A stretch of DNA of 64,000 bases from Methylobacterium thuringiense (GCF_022179645.1 NZ_BPRA01000015.1:186001-250000); one strand, 5' to 3'; shown: positions 1-8,772, counted from the stretch's first letter. Made by a program: numbers and translations. Notes: generated by a model from the letters alone, not told the origin.

Positions 1-1
1 G

Positions 2-307
2 GCGGAACGTCCCGAGGAGGTGCGCGTCGGCGCGATCCGCCGCGAGGTGCCGGGCGCCCAGCAGGAGATCCCAAGCCTCGCCTTGGCCACGCAGGGCGGG
101 GGCACCATCGCCGTCGACGCGAGCAACCCGCAGAAGCCGATCGCGCTCCAGAGCATCTTCGTGTTCGACGTGCAGCTCGCCGGCGGCCTGCCGTTCAACG
201 TGCTCGGCGAGCGTGTCTACGTCCGCTTCGACCACGGATCGGAACCTGTGGCATGGCGTGTTCTGCGCAGCCTCCGCCAGGTCTTCCTGAGCCAGTTCCG
301 TGTCTGA
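2..307 (+). CDS. C-terminal end of an M50/HlyD-type membrane-fusion protein (partial)
   Basis: Only the last 101 residues are present, because the gene runs off the left edge. The reading frame is open from base 2 to the TGA at 305-307. The visible part looks like the end of a HlyD-type barrel (LAGGLPFNVLGERVYVRF) followed by an Arg-rich tail ending LRQVFLSQF. That ending resembles peptide zinc-metalloprotease (M50)/HlyD hybrid membrane proteins, but the N-terminal catalytic part is outside the window, so the M50 assignment is an inference. The next gene starts inside the last codons (8-bp overlap), so the two are translationally coupled. The likely location is the inner membrane and periplasm, as part of an export device with the SecA-like ATPase and HlyD protein downstream. 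Confidence 0.65.
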   Translation, partial: AERPEEVRVGAIRREVPGAQQEIPSLALATQGGGTIAVDASNPQKPIALQSIFVFDVQLAGGLPFNVLGERVYVRFDHGSEPVAWRVLRSLRQVFLSQFRV

Positions 308-2333
308 GCCGCTGATCGCCCTGGCCCCGTCGCAGATCGCGCCGGCCGAGGCCGCTTGGCGGCTGCCACAGGCACGGGCCTATACCGAGCGCAAACCCCT
401 GAAGCCCGACCGCCTCGACCAGGCCGTGGCCCAGGTCGTCGGTCTGGTGCGCGCGGGTCTCGCAGGGGTGAGTGCGCGCCGCTATGGACGCATCGCACAC
501 GACGCCCTGGCACAGGCACAGGCGATCGACGCGTTGTCCGACGCGACGCTCCGCGAGCGGGTTCGCGGTCTCGCCGGACGCCTGCGAGGGTGCACGACGT
601 TTCGCGATGCCGACATCACCGACGCCTTCGCCCTGATCCGCGAGGTCTCGGGCCGGGTCAGCGGCCAGCGCCATTACGGCGTGCAGATGATGGGCGCCGC
701 CGCCCTGCTCGACGGCCGCATCGCCCAGATGGCGACAGGCGAGGGCAAGACCCTGACGGCGACGCTCGCCGCGGGTACCGCGGCGCTGGCCGGGCTCCCC
801 GTCCACGTCGTCACCGTGAACGACTACCTCGCCGAGCGCGACGCCGAACTGATGCGCCCGCTCTACGCCGCCCTCGGTCTGACAGTCGGCGTGATCAAGG
901 AGAAGCAGGAGCTGGCCGAGCGGGCGCAGGCCTATTCCTGCAACATCACCTACTGCACCAACAAGGACCTCGCCTTCGACTACCTTCGCGACCGCATCGC
1001 GCTGGGCCAGCGGGCGAGCGACGTACGGCTGAAGCTGGAAAGCCTTTACACCGCGGTAAACCGGCTCGGGCAGTTGCGCCTGCGCGGCCTCTACTTCGCG
1101 ATCGTCGACGAGGCCGACAGCGTGCTGATCGACGAGGCCCGCACGCCGCTGATCATCTCGGCGCAGGCCGGCTCGCAATTTGCAGACGACGTGCTGTCGC
1201 GGGCTATGGAGATCGCCAAGACACTGGCGAGCCCGCGCGACTACGCGATCGAAGCCTCCGAGCACCGAGTCGTCTTCACCGAGGCCGGCCGCGCGCGGAT
1301 CGCGGACCTAGTCTCGGGCGACGGGGCGGCCTGGCGTGGCCGCGTCGTCCGCGAAGGGCTCGTGCGTCAAGCCTTGTCGGCGCTCCACCTGTTCCACCGC
1401 GACGAGCATTACATCCTGCGCGACGGCAAGATCGTGATCGTCGACGCCAACACGGGCCGGGTCATGCCGGACCGGACCTGGAGCGACGGTCTCCACCAGA
1501 TGGTCGAGCACAAGGAGGGCTGCGCGCTGTCGAGCGCCCGCACGACGCTCGCCCGCATGACCTACCAGCGCTTCTTCCGGCGCTATGCCCGGCTGTCCGG
1601 CATGACCGGCACGACCCGTGGCGTCGCCGCCGAGTTCTGGACGGTCTACCGGCTGCCGGTGGTGCGGATCCCGACCCACCGGCCGCTCAAGCGTGCGCAT
1701 CTTCCCGACGAGATGCTCACCGACGAGGCGGAGAAGTGGAAGCGAGTGACCCAGCGCATCGCCGAGCTGCACGCGCGGGGATGCCCGGTCCTCGTCGGCA
1801 CGCGCTCGGTGGGGGCGTCCGCCCGGGCGAGCGCCTACCTGACCGGGGCCGGCCTGCCGCACACGGTGCTGAGCGCCGCCCAGGACAATGCGGAGGCCTC
1901 GATCGTCTCCGAGGCCGGGCAGCTGGGTCGCATTACGGTGGCGACGAACATGGCCGGGCGCGGCACCGACATCAAACTCGGGCCGGGCGTGGCGGAACGC
2001 GGCGGCCTGCACGTCATCATGGTCGAGCGCCAGGACGCACGCCGGATCGACGACCAGCTCGCCGGCCGCAGTGGCCGCCAGGGCGAGCCGGGCTGCTTCC
2101 AGGCGATCCTCTCCCTCGACGACCCGCTGCTTGCCGGGGGCTTGATCAAGAGCGGTGCGGCCCGGCGCATCATGGCCCTGCTCGGCCACGAGCGGGGGCA
2201 GGCCTTCGGCTGCCGCCTGCTGCGCTTCGCCCAGTTCCGGACCGAGCGTCTGCATGCGCGCATGCGCGCCGACCTTCTGCGATCCGATCAGATGCAGGAT
2301 CGCATCCTGGCCTTCGCCGGCCATTCCGAATGA
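300..2333 (+). CDS. Accessory SecA-like preprotein translocase ATPase
   Basis: A 677-residue SecA-family motor that would use ATP to push polypeptides through a membrane channel. The Walker A motif ATGEGKT lies near residues 145-151. The helicase motif is DEAD near 270, inside VDEADSVLIDEARTPLIIS. The second ATPase lobe has NMAGRGTDIKLG and AGRSGRQGEPG. Housekeeping SecA is about 900 residues. This protein stops soon after the second nucleotide-binding fold, so most of the helical scaffold/wing and the Cys-rich zinc tail are missing. It is therefore an accessory paralogue, not the essential SecA. The GTG start at 300 overlaps the preceding membrane-fusion gene by 8 bp, and the HlyD gene follows at once. 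The cargo is unknown. The family call is firm and the role is inferred. Confidence 0.9.
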   Translation: MSEPLIALAPSQIAPAEAAWRLPQARAYTERKPLKPDRLDQAVAQVVGLVRAGLAGVSARRYGRIAHDALAQAQAIDALSDATLRERVRGLAGRLRGCTTFRDADITDAFALIREVSGRVSGQRHYGVQMMGAAALLDGRIAQMATGEGKTLTATLAAGTAALAGLPVHVVTVNDYLAERDAELMRPLYAALGLTVGVIKEKQELAERAQAYSCNITYCTNKDLAFDYLRDRIALGQRASDVRLKLESLYTAVNRLGQLRLRGLYFAIVDEADSVLIDEARTPLIISAQAGSQFADDVLSRAMEIAKTLASPRDYAIEASEHRVVFTEAGRARIADLVSGDGAAWRGRVVREGLVRQALSALHLFHRDEHYILRDGKIVIVDANTGRVMPDRTWSDGLHQMVEHKEGCALSSARTTLARMTYQRFFRRYARLSGMTGTTRGVAAEFWTVYRLPVVRIPTHRPLKRAHLPDEMLTDEAEKWKRVTQRIAELHARGCPVLVGTRSVGASARASAYLTGAGLPHTVLSAAQDNAEASIVSEAGQLGRITVATNMAGRGTDIKLGPGVAERGGLHVIMVERQDARRIDDQLAGRSGRQGEPGCFQAILSLDDPLLAGGLIKSGAARRIMALLGHERGQAFGCRLLRFAQFRTERLHARMRADLLRSDQMQDRILAFAGHSE

Positions 2334-2373
2334 GAACTCTGCCGAATGAGAACTCCGCCGAATGAGGACCCCG
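2326..2373 (+). repeat. Three tandem 16-bp repeats across the secA-like stop and hlyD start
   Basis: Units at 2326-2341, 2342-2357 and 2358-2373 follow the pattern CCGAATGAGAACTCYG. The third has diverged slightly (GGACCCCG at its end). The first unit contains the TGA of the SecA-like gene, and the second supplies the ATG at 2346 that could start the HlyD gene. The array therefore multiplies an ATGA-type coupling signal. Confidence 0.85.
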
Positions 2374-2375
2374 TG

Positions 2376-3248
2376 ATGACGTCTCGGCCCGTACGCCACA
2401 CGCAGCTGCTCGCACTCTCGCTCCTGGCAGCATGGATGGCGACGTCGGCCGGCGTCGCACAGGCGCAGGAGACCCGCGTCGATTGTGTGGTCGAGCCCGC
2501 GCAAAAGCTGAAGATCGGCAGCGCCACGCTCGGCATCCTCAAGAGCGTGCCGGTGAACCGCGGTACGACCGTCAATGCCGGCGACGTCATCGCGCGGCTC
2601 GATTCGAGCGTGGAGGAGGCGAACGTCGCGCTCTCGCGGGCGCAGGCCGAGTCGGTCGCCACCATCGAGGCCCAGCAGACCCGCGTTGAACTCTACAAGC
2701 GGCGCCTCGACCGCCAGAGCCAGCTTTCCAAGGGCATCGTCACACAGGAACGGCTCGATCAGGTCGAGGCCGATTACGAGATCGGCCGGCGCGACCTGCA
2801 GACCGAGATCCTCAAGCGCAAGCTCGCGGGGATCGAGCTGATGCGTACCGAGGCGCAGCTCGAACTGCGCATGATCCGCAGCCCGATCCGGGGGATCGTC
2901 ACCGAGCGCCTGATGTCCGCGGGCGAGTTCGTGCGCCAGGACAGCGCGATCTTCACCCTCGTCCAACTCGATCCGCTCTACGTCGAAGCTTATCTGCCGG
3001 TCTCGCGCTGGAAGGAGATCAGCCTCGGGATGGCGACGACGGTCGAACTCGACCAGCCGATCGGCGGTACCTACGAGGCCAAGGTCACGGTCGTCGATCA
3101 CGTCTTCGACGCTGCGAGCGGCACCTTCGGCGTACGCCTCGAATTGCCGAACCCGGATTTCAAACTACCCGGCGGCCAGCGCTGCAAGGTCGGCTTCCCC
3201 CTACCTCAGAAGGGCCCCCTCGCGACGGCCGTGCCCTTCGGCCGATAA
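2376..3248 (+). CDS. HlyD-family periplasmic adaptor protein
   Basis: A membrane-fusion (adaptor) protein of about 290 residues. It has a cleavable-looking signal peptide (LLALSLLAAWMATSAGVAQAQ), then a lipoyl-like half-motif around GTTVNAGDVIARLDSSVEEA. A long alpha-hairpin follows (about residues 75-155 of the ORF), then the second lipoyl half (IRSPIRGIVTERLMSAGEFV) and a beta-barrel. Such adaptors bridge an inner-membrane exporter to the outer membrane. The start is ambiguous: ATG 2346 lies in the tandem repeat and gives ten extra residues, whereas ATG 2376 gives a normal signal peptide and is used here. It follows the SecA-like gene directly and is probably in the same operon. No RND or ABC pump gene is next to it, which is unusual for this family. 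Confidence 0.82.
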   Translation: MTSRPVRHTQLLALSLLAAWMATSAGVAQAQETRVDCVVEPAQKLKIGSATLGILKSVPVNRGTTVNAGDVIARLDSSVEEANVALSRAQAESVATIEAQQTRVELYKRRLDRQSQLSKGIVTQERLDQVEADYEIGRRDLQTEILKRKLAGIELMRTEAQLELRMIRSPIRGIVTERLMSAGEFVRQDSAIFTLVQLDPLYVEAYLPVSRWKEISLGMATTVELDQPIGGTYEAKVTVVDHVFDAASGTFGVRLELPNPDFKLPGGQRCKVGFPLPQKGPLATAVPFGR

Positions 3249-3393
3249 GGAAGACACACCGACGGACTTATCGGTACTGTCCGGCAACCCAATCCTACCG
3301 ATCTTGGCGCCAGGGGTGGTGCAACTGACGGGTGATCATCGCCGGCCTTCGACGTTGCTTCGACCCGCAAGACTCAAGCGTCGTCTGCTGGGC

Positions 3394-5211
3394 TCACATC
3401 GTCGGCACGCGACGCGCCGCGGTTTCGCGCAGGGTCCTGTCGGCGTAGGTGCCCTTCACCGCTTCACGACCGCCGTGGGTGGCTAGATCCAGCACCAGAG
3501 CGCTGTGGACGAAGGCGAGATGGCTGAAGGCTTGGGGGAAGTTGCCGAGGAAGCTGTTGTCCCGCTCGTCGATTTCCTCGGCGTAGAGTCCGACGTCGTT
3601 CTGAAGCGCACGTAGCGCCGTGAAGCGCGTCTGCGCCTCCTCGATGCGGCCAAGCCAGGCCAACGCGTCGACCAGCCAGAAGGCGCAGATCAGAAAAGTG
3701 CCCTCGTGGCCCGGCAGGCCGTCGTCGTTGCGGTAGCGGTAGACCAGCGGCCCATGGCCGAGGCGCTCGACGATCACGTCCACGGTTTTCGCGAAGGCCG
3801 TCTCATCGACCGGGAACCCCACCATCGGTGCGATCAGGAGCGCGGCGTCGACGTCGTCGCTGCCGAGGAACTGCGGATAGTAGCCCTCCGCATGGATGCC
3901 CTCGCCGTTGACCCGGGCGACGATCCGGTCGCGCTCGGCACACCAGTCGGGGCGCTCGCCGAACAGCCGGATCGCCCGATCGAGGGCGACCCAGTTCATG
4001 ATCGCGGCGTGGAGATAGTGCTCCTCGGGCTTGCGCGGCTCCCACAGGCCGGCATCCTTCTCGTGCCAGTGCCGGGCCGAGAAGTCGGCGAGTTGGATCG
4101 CCTGGGCCTGCGCGGCTTCCGAGATCGTGCCGCCGAGGCGGTGGTAGAGGTAAAACAGGTCGAGCACCTGGCCGTAGGCGTCGCTCTGGTGCTGCTCGGC
4201 GGCGAGGTTGCCGTGGTTGACCGGAGACGACCCGCGCCAGCCCTCGAAATGCGCGATCTCGCGCTCGGTCAGCCTGGTCTCGCCGCCCACCCCGTAGAGC
4301 GGCTTGAGGCCGCCGCCCTCACGATCCGACAGCGTGCAGACGAAGCCGAAGAACGCTTCCGCCTCGGCCACCATGCCGAACTTCTTCAGCACGTAGAAGG
4401 ACAGGCAGGCGTCGCGGATCCAGCAGAAGCGGTAATCCCAGTTGCGGACCCCGCCGATCTCTTCGGGCAGCGAGGTCGTGGCCGCGGCGACGATGGCGCC
4501 GGAGGGCTCGTAGGTCAGTGCCTTCAAGGTCAGCGCGCTACGGATCAGTTCGTCGGAGAGTGGGCCGTCATAGGCCGCGCCTGCCGCCCATCCGACCCAG
4601 GCGCGCCGTGCCGTTTCCATCAGTTCGCGAGCCGGCAACGCCTCGAAGCTGCCGGCTCCGGCTTCGAACAGCGCGAAGCTGCAATCCTCCAAGCCGCCCA
4701 GGGTGAAGCGGGTGACGGCGCAGCCATGTTCCAGCTCGAACCGGGCCTCGGAGACGAGGCAAGGCAATCCTTCCCCCGTGACGCGGCCCTCCGAGATCAC
4801 GAGATCTGCAAAACTGTCGGCAAACCCGGCGAGCGGACGATAAATCGCCACCACCGGCACCGCACCCGACACGCCCGTCACCAACCGCACCAGGGTCGGA
4901 TGCCCACCCTCCGGCGCCAGCATGAAGTCGTGCAGGCAGAGTACGCCGGACTGTGTGGTGAAGGTCGTCTCGAGGATGTTGGTGCTGGCGAGGTAGATCC
5001 GGCGACTCTCGAAAGGCTCGTCCGGCTGGATCGTGAAATAACCCCCGCGATTGCGGTCGAGCAGCCGGGAGAAAACCGGCTCGGCGTCGAACCGCTCCAG
5101 GGAGGCCCAGTCGATCGAGCCATCCCGCGCGACGAGCGCGCTGCCTCGGCAATTGCCGAGAAGGGCGTAGTCCTCGATGCGCTGGTAGGGACGCGCGTCG
5201 GATCCGGTCAT
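3394..5211 (-). CDS. Glycoside hydrolase family 15 protein (glucoamylase/trehalase type)
   Basis: A 605-residue protein covering the whole bacterial GH15 family: an N-terminal beta-sandwich (begins YQRIEDYALLGNCRGSALVA, DGSIDW) and an (alpha/alpha)6 barrel. Family signatures seen are GVRNWDYRFCWIRDA near residue 258, EQHQSDAYGQVLDLFY near 340 and NFPQAFSHLAFVHSAL near 560. GH15 enzymes release glucose from alpha-glucans or trehalose by inversion; the substrate cannot be read from the sequence. No signal peptide is visible, so it is probably cytoplasmic. It is followed upstream on the same strand by an SMP-30 lactonase and an SDR, a combination that suggests carbohydrate turnover in stress. 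Confidence 0.92.
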   Translation of the reverse strand: MTGSDARPYQRIEDYALLGNCRGSALVARDGSIDWASLERFDAEPVFSRLLDRNRGGYFTIQPDEPFESRRIYLASTNILETTFTTQSGVLCLHDFMLAPEGGHPTLVRLVTGVSGAVPVVAIYRPLAGFADSFADLVISEGRVTGEGLPCLVSEARFELEHGCAVTRFTLGGLEDCSFALFEAGAGSFEALPARELMETARRAWVGWAAGAAYDGPLSDELIRSALTLKALTYEPSGAIVAAATTSLPEEIGGVRNWDYRFCWIRDACLSFYVLKKFGMVAEAEAFFGFVCTLSDREGGGLKPLYGVGGETRLTEREIAHFEGWRGSSPVNHGNLAAEQHQSDAYGQVLDLFYLYHRLGGTISEAAQAQAIQLADFSARHWHEKDAGLWEPRKPEEHYLHAAIMNWVALDRAIRLFGERPDWCAERDRIVARVNGEGIHAEGYYPQFLGSDDVDAALLIAPMVGFPVDETAFAKTVDVIVERLGHGPLVYRYRNDDGLPGHEGTFLICAFWLVDALAWLGRIEEAQTRFTALRALQNDVGLYAEEIDERDNSFLGNFPQAFSHLAFVHSALVLDLATHGGREAVKGTYADRTLRETAARRVPTM

Positions 5212-5262
5212 GCGTGTGCTGTTCTCTATGGGTGATGAAGGCAGCGACGCCGATGCTGCCGC

Positions 5263-6150
5263 TCATGCCGAAAGGCGGAAGCTCGGCTCTAGAAGGCCGC
5301 GAACGCCGACCGTGAGCAGGAAGGTGCGGCCGTGGTCCGGGTCGGCGGCGCGCTCGTCGTCGGTCATGCCCTCGTAGGCGCTGGTGATGAGGAGGCGGTC
5401 GAGGGCGGGTCCGGCGAAGGTCGGGCAGCTCGGGCGGCTCGCCGGCACGGCAATGGTGCGGACACGCTCGCCTTCGGGACTGTAGGCGTCGATGCAGCCC
5501 GCACCCCAGCGTGCGCTCCAGATCAGCCCCTCGGCATCGACCGCCGCGCCGTCGAGGCCGCCCTCGCCGCCGCGATGGTCGTAGAGGGTGGCGGGCTCGC
5601 CCGTCGGCAGGCCGGTGCGTCGATCGACGGCGACGCGTTTGAGCCGGTCGTCGTCGGTGTCGGCGAAATAGGCGGTGGCGCCGTCCGGTGAGAAACAGAT
5701 CGCATTCGGGATGGTGAGGCCGCCATAGAGCCGCGTCACGCGGGTGCCGACCACGTGATAGATCCCGCCGCGTCCAGCCTCGGCGTTGCGACCCATGGTG
5801 CTGATCCAGAGCGCGCCGCTCGGATGCACACGTCCGTCGTTGGAGCGGGTGCCCGCATCGTCGGCCTCCAGGGGGCAATGCAGCGAAAGCTTTTCGTCGG
5901 CGATGATGCGCAGATAGAGCCCGTTTTCGCCTGCCAGCAATTGCCGCTCGCCGTCGACTGCCGCGACGGCGCTCGCCATGAACGGCAGAGCGTGCTCGCG
6001 AACCCGTCCCGAAGCGAGGGACGCCGCGAACAGGCGGCGCTCCAGGATATCGACCCACCACGCCGTGTCGGTTCCCGGATCGTAACAGGGCCCCTCGCCG
6101 AGATGGCAGCGCGGCGCGTCGAGAATCTGGATGGCGTCCCGTGCCGGCAT
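5263..6150 (-). CDS. SMP-30/gluconolactonase/LRE family protein
   Basis: A 295-residue six-bladed beta-propeller of the SMP-30/gluconolactonase family. The metal-binding signatures are visible: the Glu in HLGEGPCYD near residue 18, and SNDGRVHPSGALWISTMG near 108-125. A later CFSPDGATAYFADT blade is typical. Members hydrolyse sugar lactones with a divalent metal. There is no signal peptide. The gene lies 50 bp upstream of the GH15 gene on the same strand, so the two may be co-transcribed, and a sugar-acid or sugar-lactone role is plausible. The exact substrate is unknown. Confidence 0.88.
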   Translation of the reverse strand: MPARDAIQILDAPRCHLGEGPCYDPGTDTAWWVDILERRLFAASLASGRVREHALPFMASAVAAVDGERQLLAGENGLYLRIIADEKLSLHCPLEADDAGTRSNDGRVHPSGALWISTMGRNAEAGRGGIYHVVGTRVTRLYGGLTIPNAICFSPDGATAYFADTDDDRLKRVAVDRRTGLPTGEPATLYDHRGGEGGLDGAAVDAEGLIWSARWGAGCIDAYSPEGERVRTIAVPASRPSCPTFAGPALDRLLITSAYEGMTDDERAADPDHGRTFLLTVGVRGLLEPSFRLSA

Positions 6151-6282
6151 AGTTGTCCTGGGCGAAGGTTCGTCGTTGATACCCTGACGCGTCAGGCACG
6201 CGGATCATCCCGCGCCTGCCGGTATGACGCAGCAGACGCAGGTTGAACCGAGGAACATCGTGGAGCGGTCGGGCTGCCCGTC

Positions 6283-7158
6283 TCAGAGAACGGGCATGGC
6301 GCCGGCGACCGTGATGAGGGCACCCGAGGTGTAGCTGCTCTCGCCCGAGGCCAGCATCACGTAGGCCGAGGCGAGTTCGGCCGGCTGACCGGGACGCCCG
6401 AACGGCACCTGCTCGCCAAAGCTCTTCACCGCATCTTCGCTCATTCCGCTCGGGATGAACGGCGTCCAGATCGGGCCCGGTAGCACGCCGTTCACGCGGA
6501 TGCCCTTCTCTGCGAGCAGTTGCGACAGGCTGAGCACCAAGTTGCTGAGTGCGCCCTTGGTGGCGCTGTAGGCCACGAGCGTCGGCATCGGATGCTTCGA
6601 GTTCACCGAGGAGGTGAAGATCACCGAGGCGCCGGGCTTCAGGTGCGGAAGCGCCGCCTTGGTCACGTAGAATGGACCGAACACGTTGGTGCGGAAGGTC
6701 TTCTCGAAGATCGCGTCCTCGATGGCGTCGAGCCCCTGGTTCGGCTGCTGGAAGGCGGCGTTGTTCACGACCACATCGAGGCGGCCGTAGGCCGAGACCG
6801 TCCGCTCAACGAGCTCGCGGGCATAGGCCGGATCCGTGATGTCGCCGGGCAGCAGAAGGAAACGCCGGCCCGCCTTCTCGATCCAAGCGCCGACCGTCTC
6901 GGCATCTTTCTGCTCGTCGGGCAGATAGGAGATCGCAACATCGGCGCCCTCACGGGCATAGGCGATGGCGACGGCCCGGCCGATGCCGCTGTCGCCGCCG
7001 GTGATCAGTGCGGCCTGACCGGCCAGCTTGCCCGAGCCCTTGTAGCTCTCCTCGCCGTGGTCCGGCTCCGGAGTCATCTTGTCCGTCTTGCCCGGGAAGC
7101 TTTGGGGCTGACCCGGGAAGGGCGGGCGCGGATATTTGTGCAGCGGATTTGTGGTCAT
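6283..7158 (-). CDS. SDR-family oxidoreductase (general-stress YghA/YhdF type)
   Basis: A 291-residue NAD(P)-dependent short-chain dehydrogenase with a long N-terminal extension rich in Pro (HKYPRPPFPGQPQSFPGK), typical of the stress-linked subgroup. It has the cofactor loop TGGDSGIG near residue 52, NNAA, and the catalytic YSATK. ATG 7158 is chosen because CCTCC at 7165-7169 (GGAGG on the coding strand) sits at ideal distance; an upstream GTG would add 11 residues without a site. An EcfG-type promoter lies just upstream (7186-7210). The substrate is unknown. Homologues are often induced by salt, desiccation or stationary phase, which agrees with the promoter. Confidence 0.93.
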   Translation of the reverse strand: MTTNPLHKYPRPPFPGQPQSFPGKTDKMTPEPDHGEESYKGSGKLAGQAALITGGDSGIGRAVAIAYAREGADVAISYLPDEQKDAETVGAWIEKAGRRFLLLPGDITDPAYARELVERTVSAYGRLDVVVNNAAFQQPNQGLDAIEDAIFEKTFRTNVFGPFYVTKAALPHLKPGASVIFTSSVNSKHPMPTLVAYSATKGALSNLVLSLSQLLAEKGIRVNGVLPGPIWTPFIPSGMSEDAVKSFGEQVPFGRPGQPAELASAYVMLASGESSYTSGALITVAGAMPVL

Positions 7159-7185
7159 CAAAGGCCTCCGATGGAATGCCGCGAC

Positions 7186-7210
7186 AACCATCCCCCTGGG
7201 TGGGTGTTCC
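7186..7210 (-). promoter_or_regulatory. Putative EcfG (general stress sigma factor) promoter
   Basis: On the minus strand GGAAC (7206-7210) is followed 17 bases later by GTT (7186-7188), preceded by G. The alphaproteobacterial EcfG consensus is GGAAC, 16-17 bases, CGTT. The spacing to the SDR ribosome site and ATG is right for a leader of about 20 nt. No other site of this quality was found in a scan of the window by eye. Confidence 0.6.
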
Positions 7211-7322
7211 GAGGGATCGGACCGCCCGGCTGCGGCATCCGGTGCCCGCGGGCCGATTCATGTGAACATCGGCCGATGCGGCGTGTTGCGTTGCCGATCC
7301 CACCGTCTCGGACAGAACGACC

Positions 7323-7616
7323 ATGCGCACGGCATTCGTCATCGCCACGGCCTTGAGCCTCACCATCGCCGGCGCCGCCCTGGGGCAAAGCACCGGCATC
7401 TCGGCGGGCGGCGCTGCGGATCGTCCGACGCCGCGCGTGAGCGCCGGTCCCCGGTCGAACCAGATCGACACCCGCGTGCCCGCCGGAGCATCAGGTTCGC
7501 AGGGTAATTCCACCGTCTCCGGCACGACGCCGGGGACGTCGATCGGTGGTACGACGACGGGTGGTCCGCCCGGCACCGGCGGTGCCGCGGGAGGTCCGTC
7601 ACTTGGCAATCGATAG
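7323..7616 (+). CDS. Small secreted Gly/Thr/Pro-rich protein of unknown function
   Basis: 97 residues with a clear signal peptide (MRTAFVIATALSLTIAGAALG, then QST) and a mature part of about 75 residues. The mature part is dominated by Gly, Thr, Ser and Pro (for example TTPGTSIGGTTTGGPPGTGG) and has no Cys, so it is probably disordered in the periplasm or outside the cell. It is divergent from the SDR gene. Its last 14 bases overlap the proposed TTG start of the acyl-CoA dehydrogenase-like gene. I do not recognise a family. Confidence 0.65.
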   Translation: MRTAFVIATALSLTIAGAALGQSTGISAGGAADRPTPRVSAGPRSNQIDTRVPAGASGSQGNSTVSGTTPGTSIGGTTTGGPPGTGGAAGGPSLGNR

Positions 7617-8772
7617 AAGGCTCTTCGACGGATCGGACGCTCACGCGTCGAGAGAAGGCGCTTCCGCCTTCGTCTCGATCACCGAAGCTGCAGTCGCACG
7701 CGTCACTCCGCTGAGCGCAGACCTCGACCGGCACGATGCATTCCCGACGGAGGCCATCGACCACTTTCGGGAGTGCGGTCTACTCAAGGGGCCTCTTCCG
7801 ATGGCGGCCGGCGGTGTCGGCTTATGCGAACCCGAGCAGGTCGCGGCTTTGCGCGAAGTTCTCTATCTGGTCGGACGTGGCAGTCTCGTGCTCGGGCGGC
7901 TCTACGAGGGCCACGTCAATGCGCTCGCGCTCGTGCTCCGCTACGGCAGCGCCGAGAGCCGGGAGCACTTCGCGCAGGATGCGCGGGACGGGCACCTGTT
8001 CGGAGTCTGGAACACCGAGCCGGATCCGGGCGGCCTTTCGCTGATGCAAGCGGACGGCGTGATGCAGCTGGGCGGCATGAAGAGTTATGCCTCGGGTGCC
8101 GGCTACGTCACCCGGCCGCTGGTGACGGCGCGCACCGAGGACGACCGACGGCTGATGCTGGTGGCGCCGCTCGAGCCCGGTACGCGCTCCGATGCGACGG
8201 CATGGCGGGTGCACGGCATGCGCGCCACCGCCACCGGCACGGTGGAGTTTTCCGGATTGCGCATCGACACCGAGGCAGTGATCGGCGAGCCCGACGACTA
8301 CTTCCGCCAACCGTTTTTTTCATGCGGAGCGTGGCGGTTTCTTGCCGTCCAGTGCGGCGGCATCGCATCGGTATTCGAGGCGCACCGTGCACACCTCCTC
8401 AAAACGGGCCGGGGCGGCGATCCGCACCAGCGTGCCCGGCTCGGCAAGGCAGCGGCAGCGGTCGAAACCGCGCGCCTTTTCGTCGCCGGCGCGGCCGAAG
8501 CTGCAGCGCATGCCGAGGCCGATCCGGAGGGCGCGGTCGCCTACGTCAATCTCGCGCGCGGGGTGGTCGAGCGGGCGGGGCTCGACGTGATCGAGCTGGC
8601 TCAGCGCTCCGTCGGCCTGTCGGGCTTCCTCGAAGCGCATCCGCTGGAGCGGCGCGTGCGCGACCTCGCCACCTATCTGCGCCAGCCGGCCCCGGACTAT
8701 GCCCTCGCCTCGGCCGCCGGCCATATTCTCGATGCACCAGGGCCGTTCCACGCGCTCTGGCAAAGGCCGTGA
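7603..8772 (+). CDS. Acyl-CoA dehydrogenase-like flavoprotein
   Basis: About 389 residues with the acyl-CoA dehydrogenase fold: an N-terminal helical part (DAFPTEAIDHFRECGLLKGPLP), a middle beta-domain, and a C-terminal helical bundle. FAD and substrate are family expectations. The start is uncertain: no ATG lies near the expected N-terminus. TTG 7603 is preferred because GGGAGG at 7588-7593 precedes it by 9 bases; GTG 7546 would run well into the previous gene. The stop is 4 bp before the PIG-L deacetylase start, so it is the first gene of that operon. It is more likely a tailoring oxidoreductase for the glycoconjugate pathway than a fatty-acid degradation enzyme; this is an inference from context. 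Confidence 0.83.
   Translation: MAIDRRLFDGSDAHASREGASAFVSITEAAVARVTPLSADLDRHDAFPTEAIDHFRECGLLKGPLPMAAGGVGLCEPEQVAALREVLYLVGRGSLVLGRLYEGHVNALALVLRYGSAESREHFAQDARDGHLFGVWNTEPDPGGLSLMQADGVMQLGGMKSYASGAGYVTRPLVTARTEDDRRLMLVAPLEPGTRSDATAWRVHGMRATATGTVEFSGLRIDTEAVIGEPDDYFRQPFFSCGAWRFLAVQCGGIASVFEAHRAHLLKTGRGGDPHQRARLGKAAAAVETARLFVAGAAEAAAHAEADPEGAVAYVNLARGVVERAGLDVIELAQRSVGLSGFLEAHPLERRVRDLATYLRQPAPDYALASAAGHILDAPGPFHALWQRP

Noticed and set aside
195-1265. Long minus-strand frame opposite the SecA-like gene
   Set aside because: Shadow of the GC-rich coding frame: no family pattern, and the plus-strand frame has clear SecA motifs.
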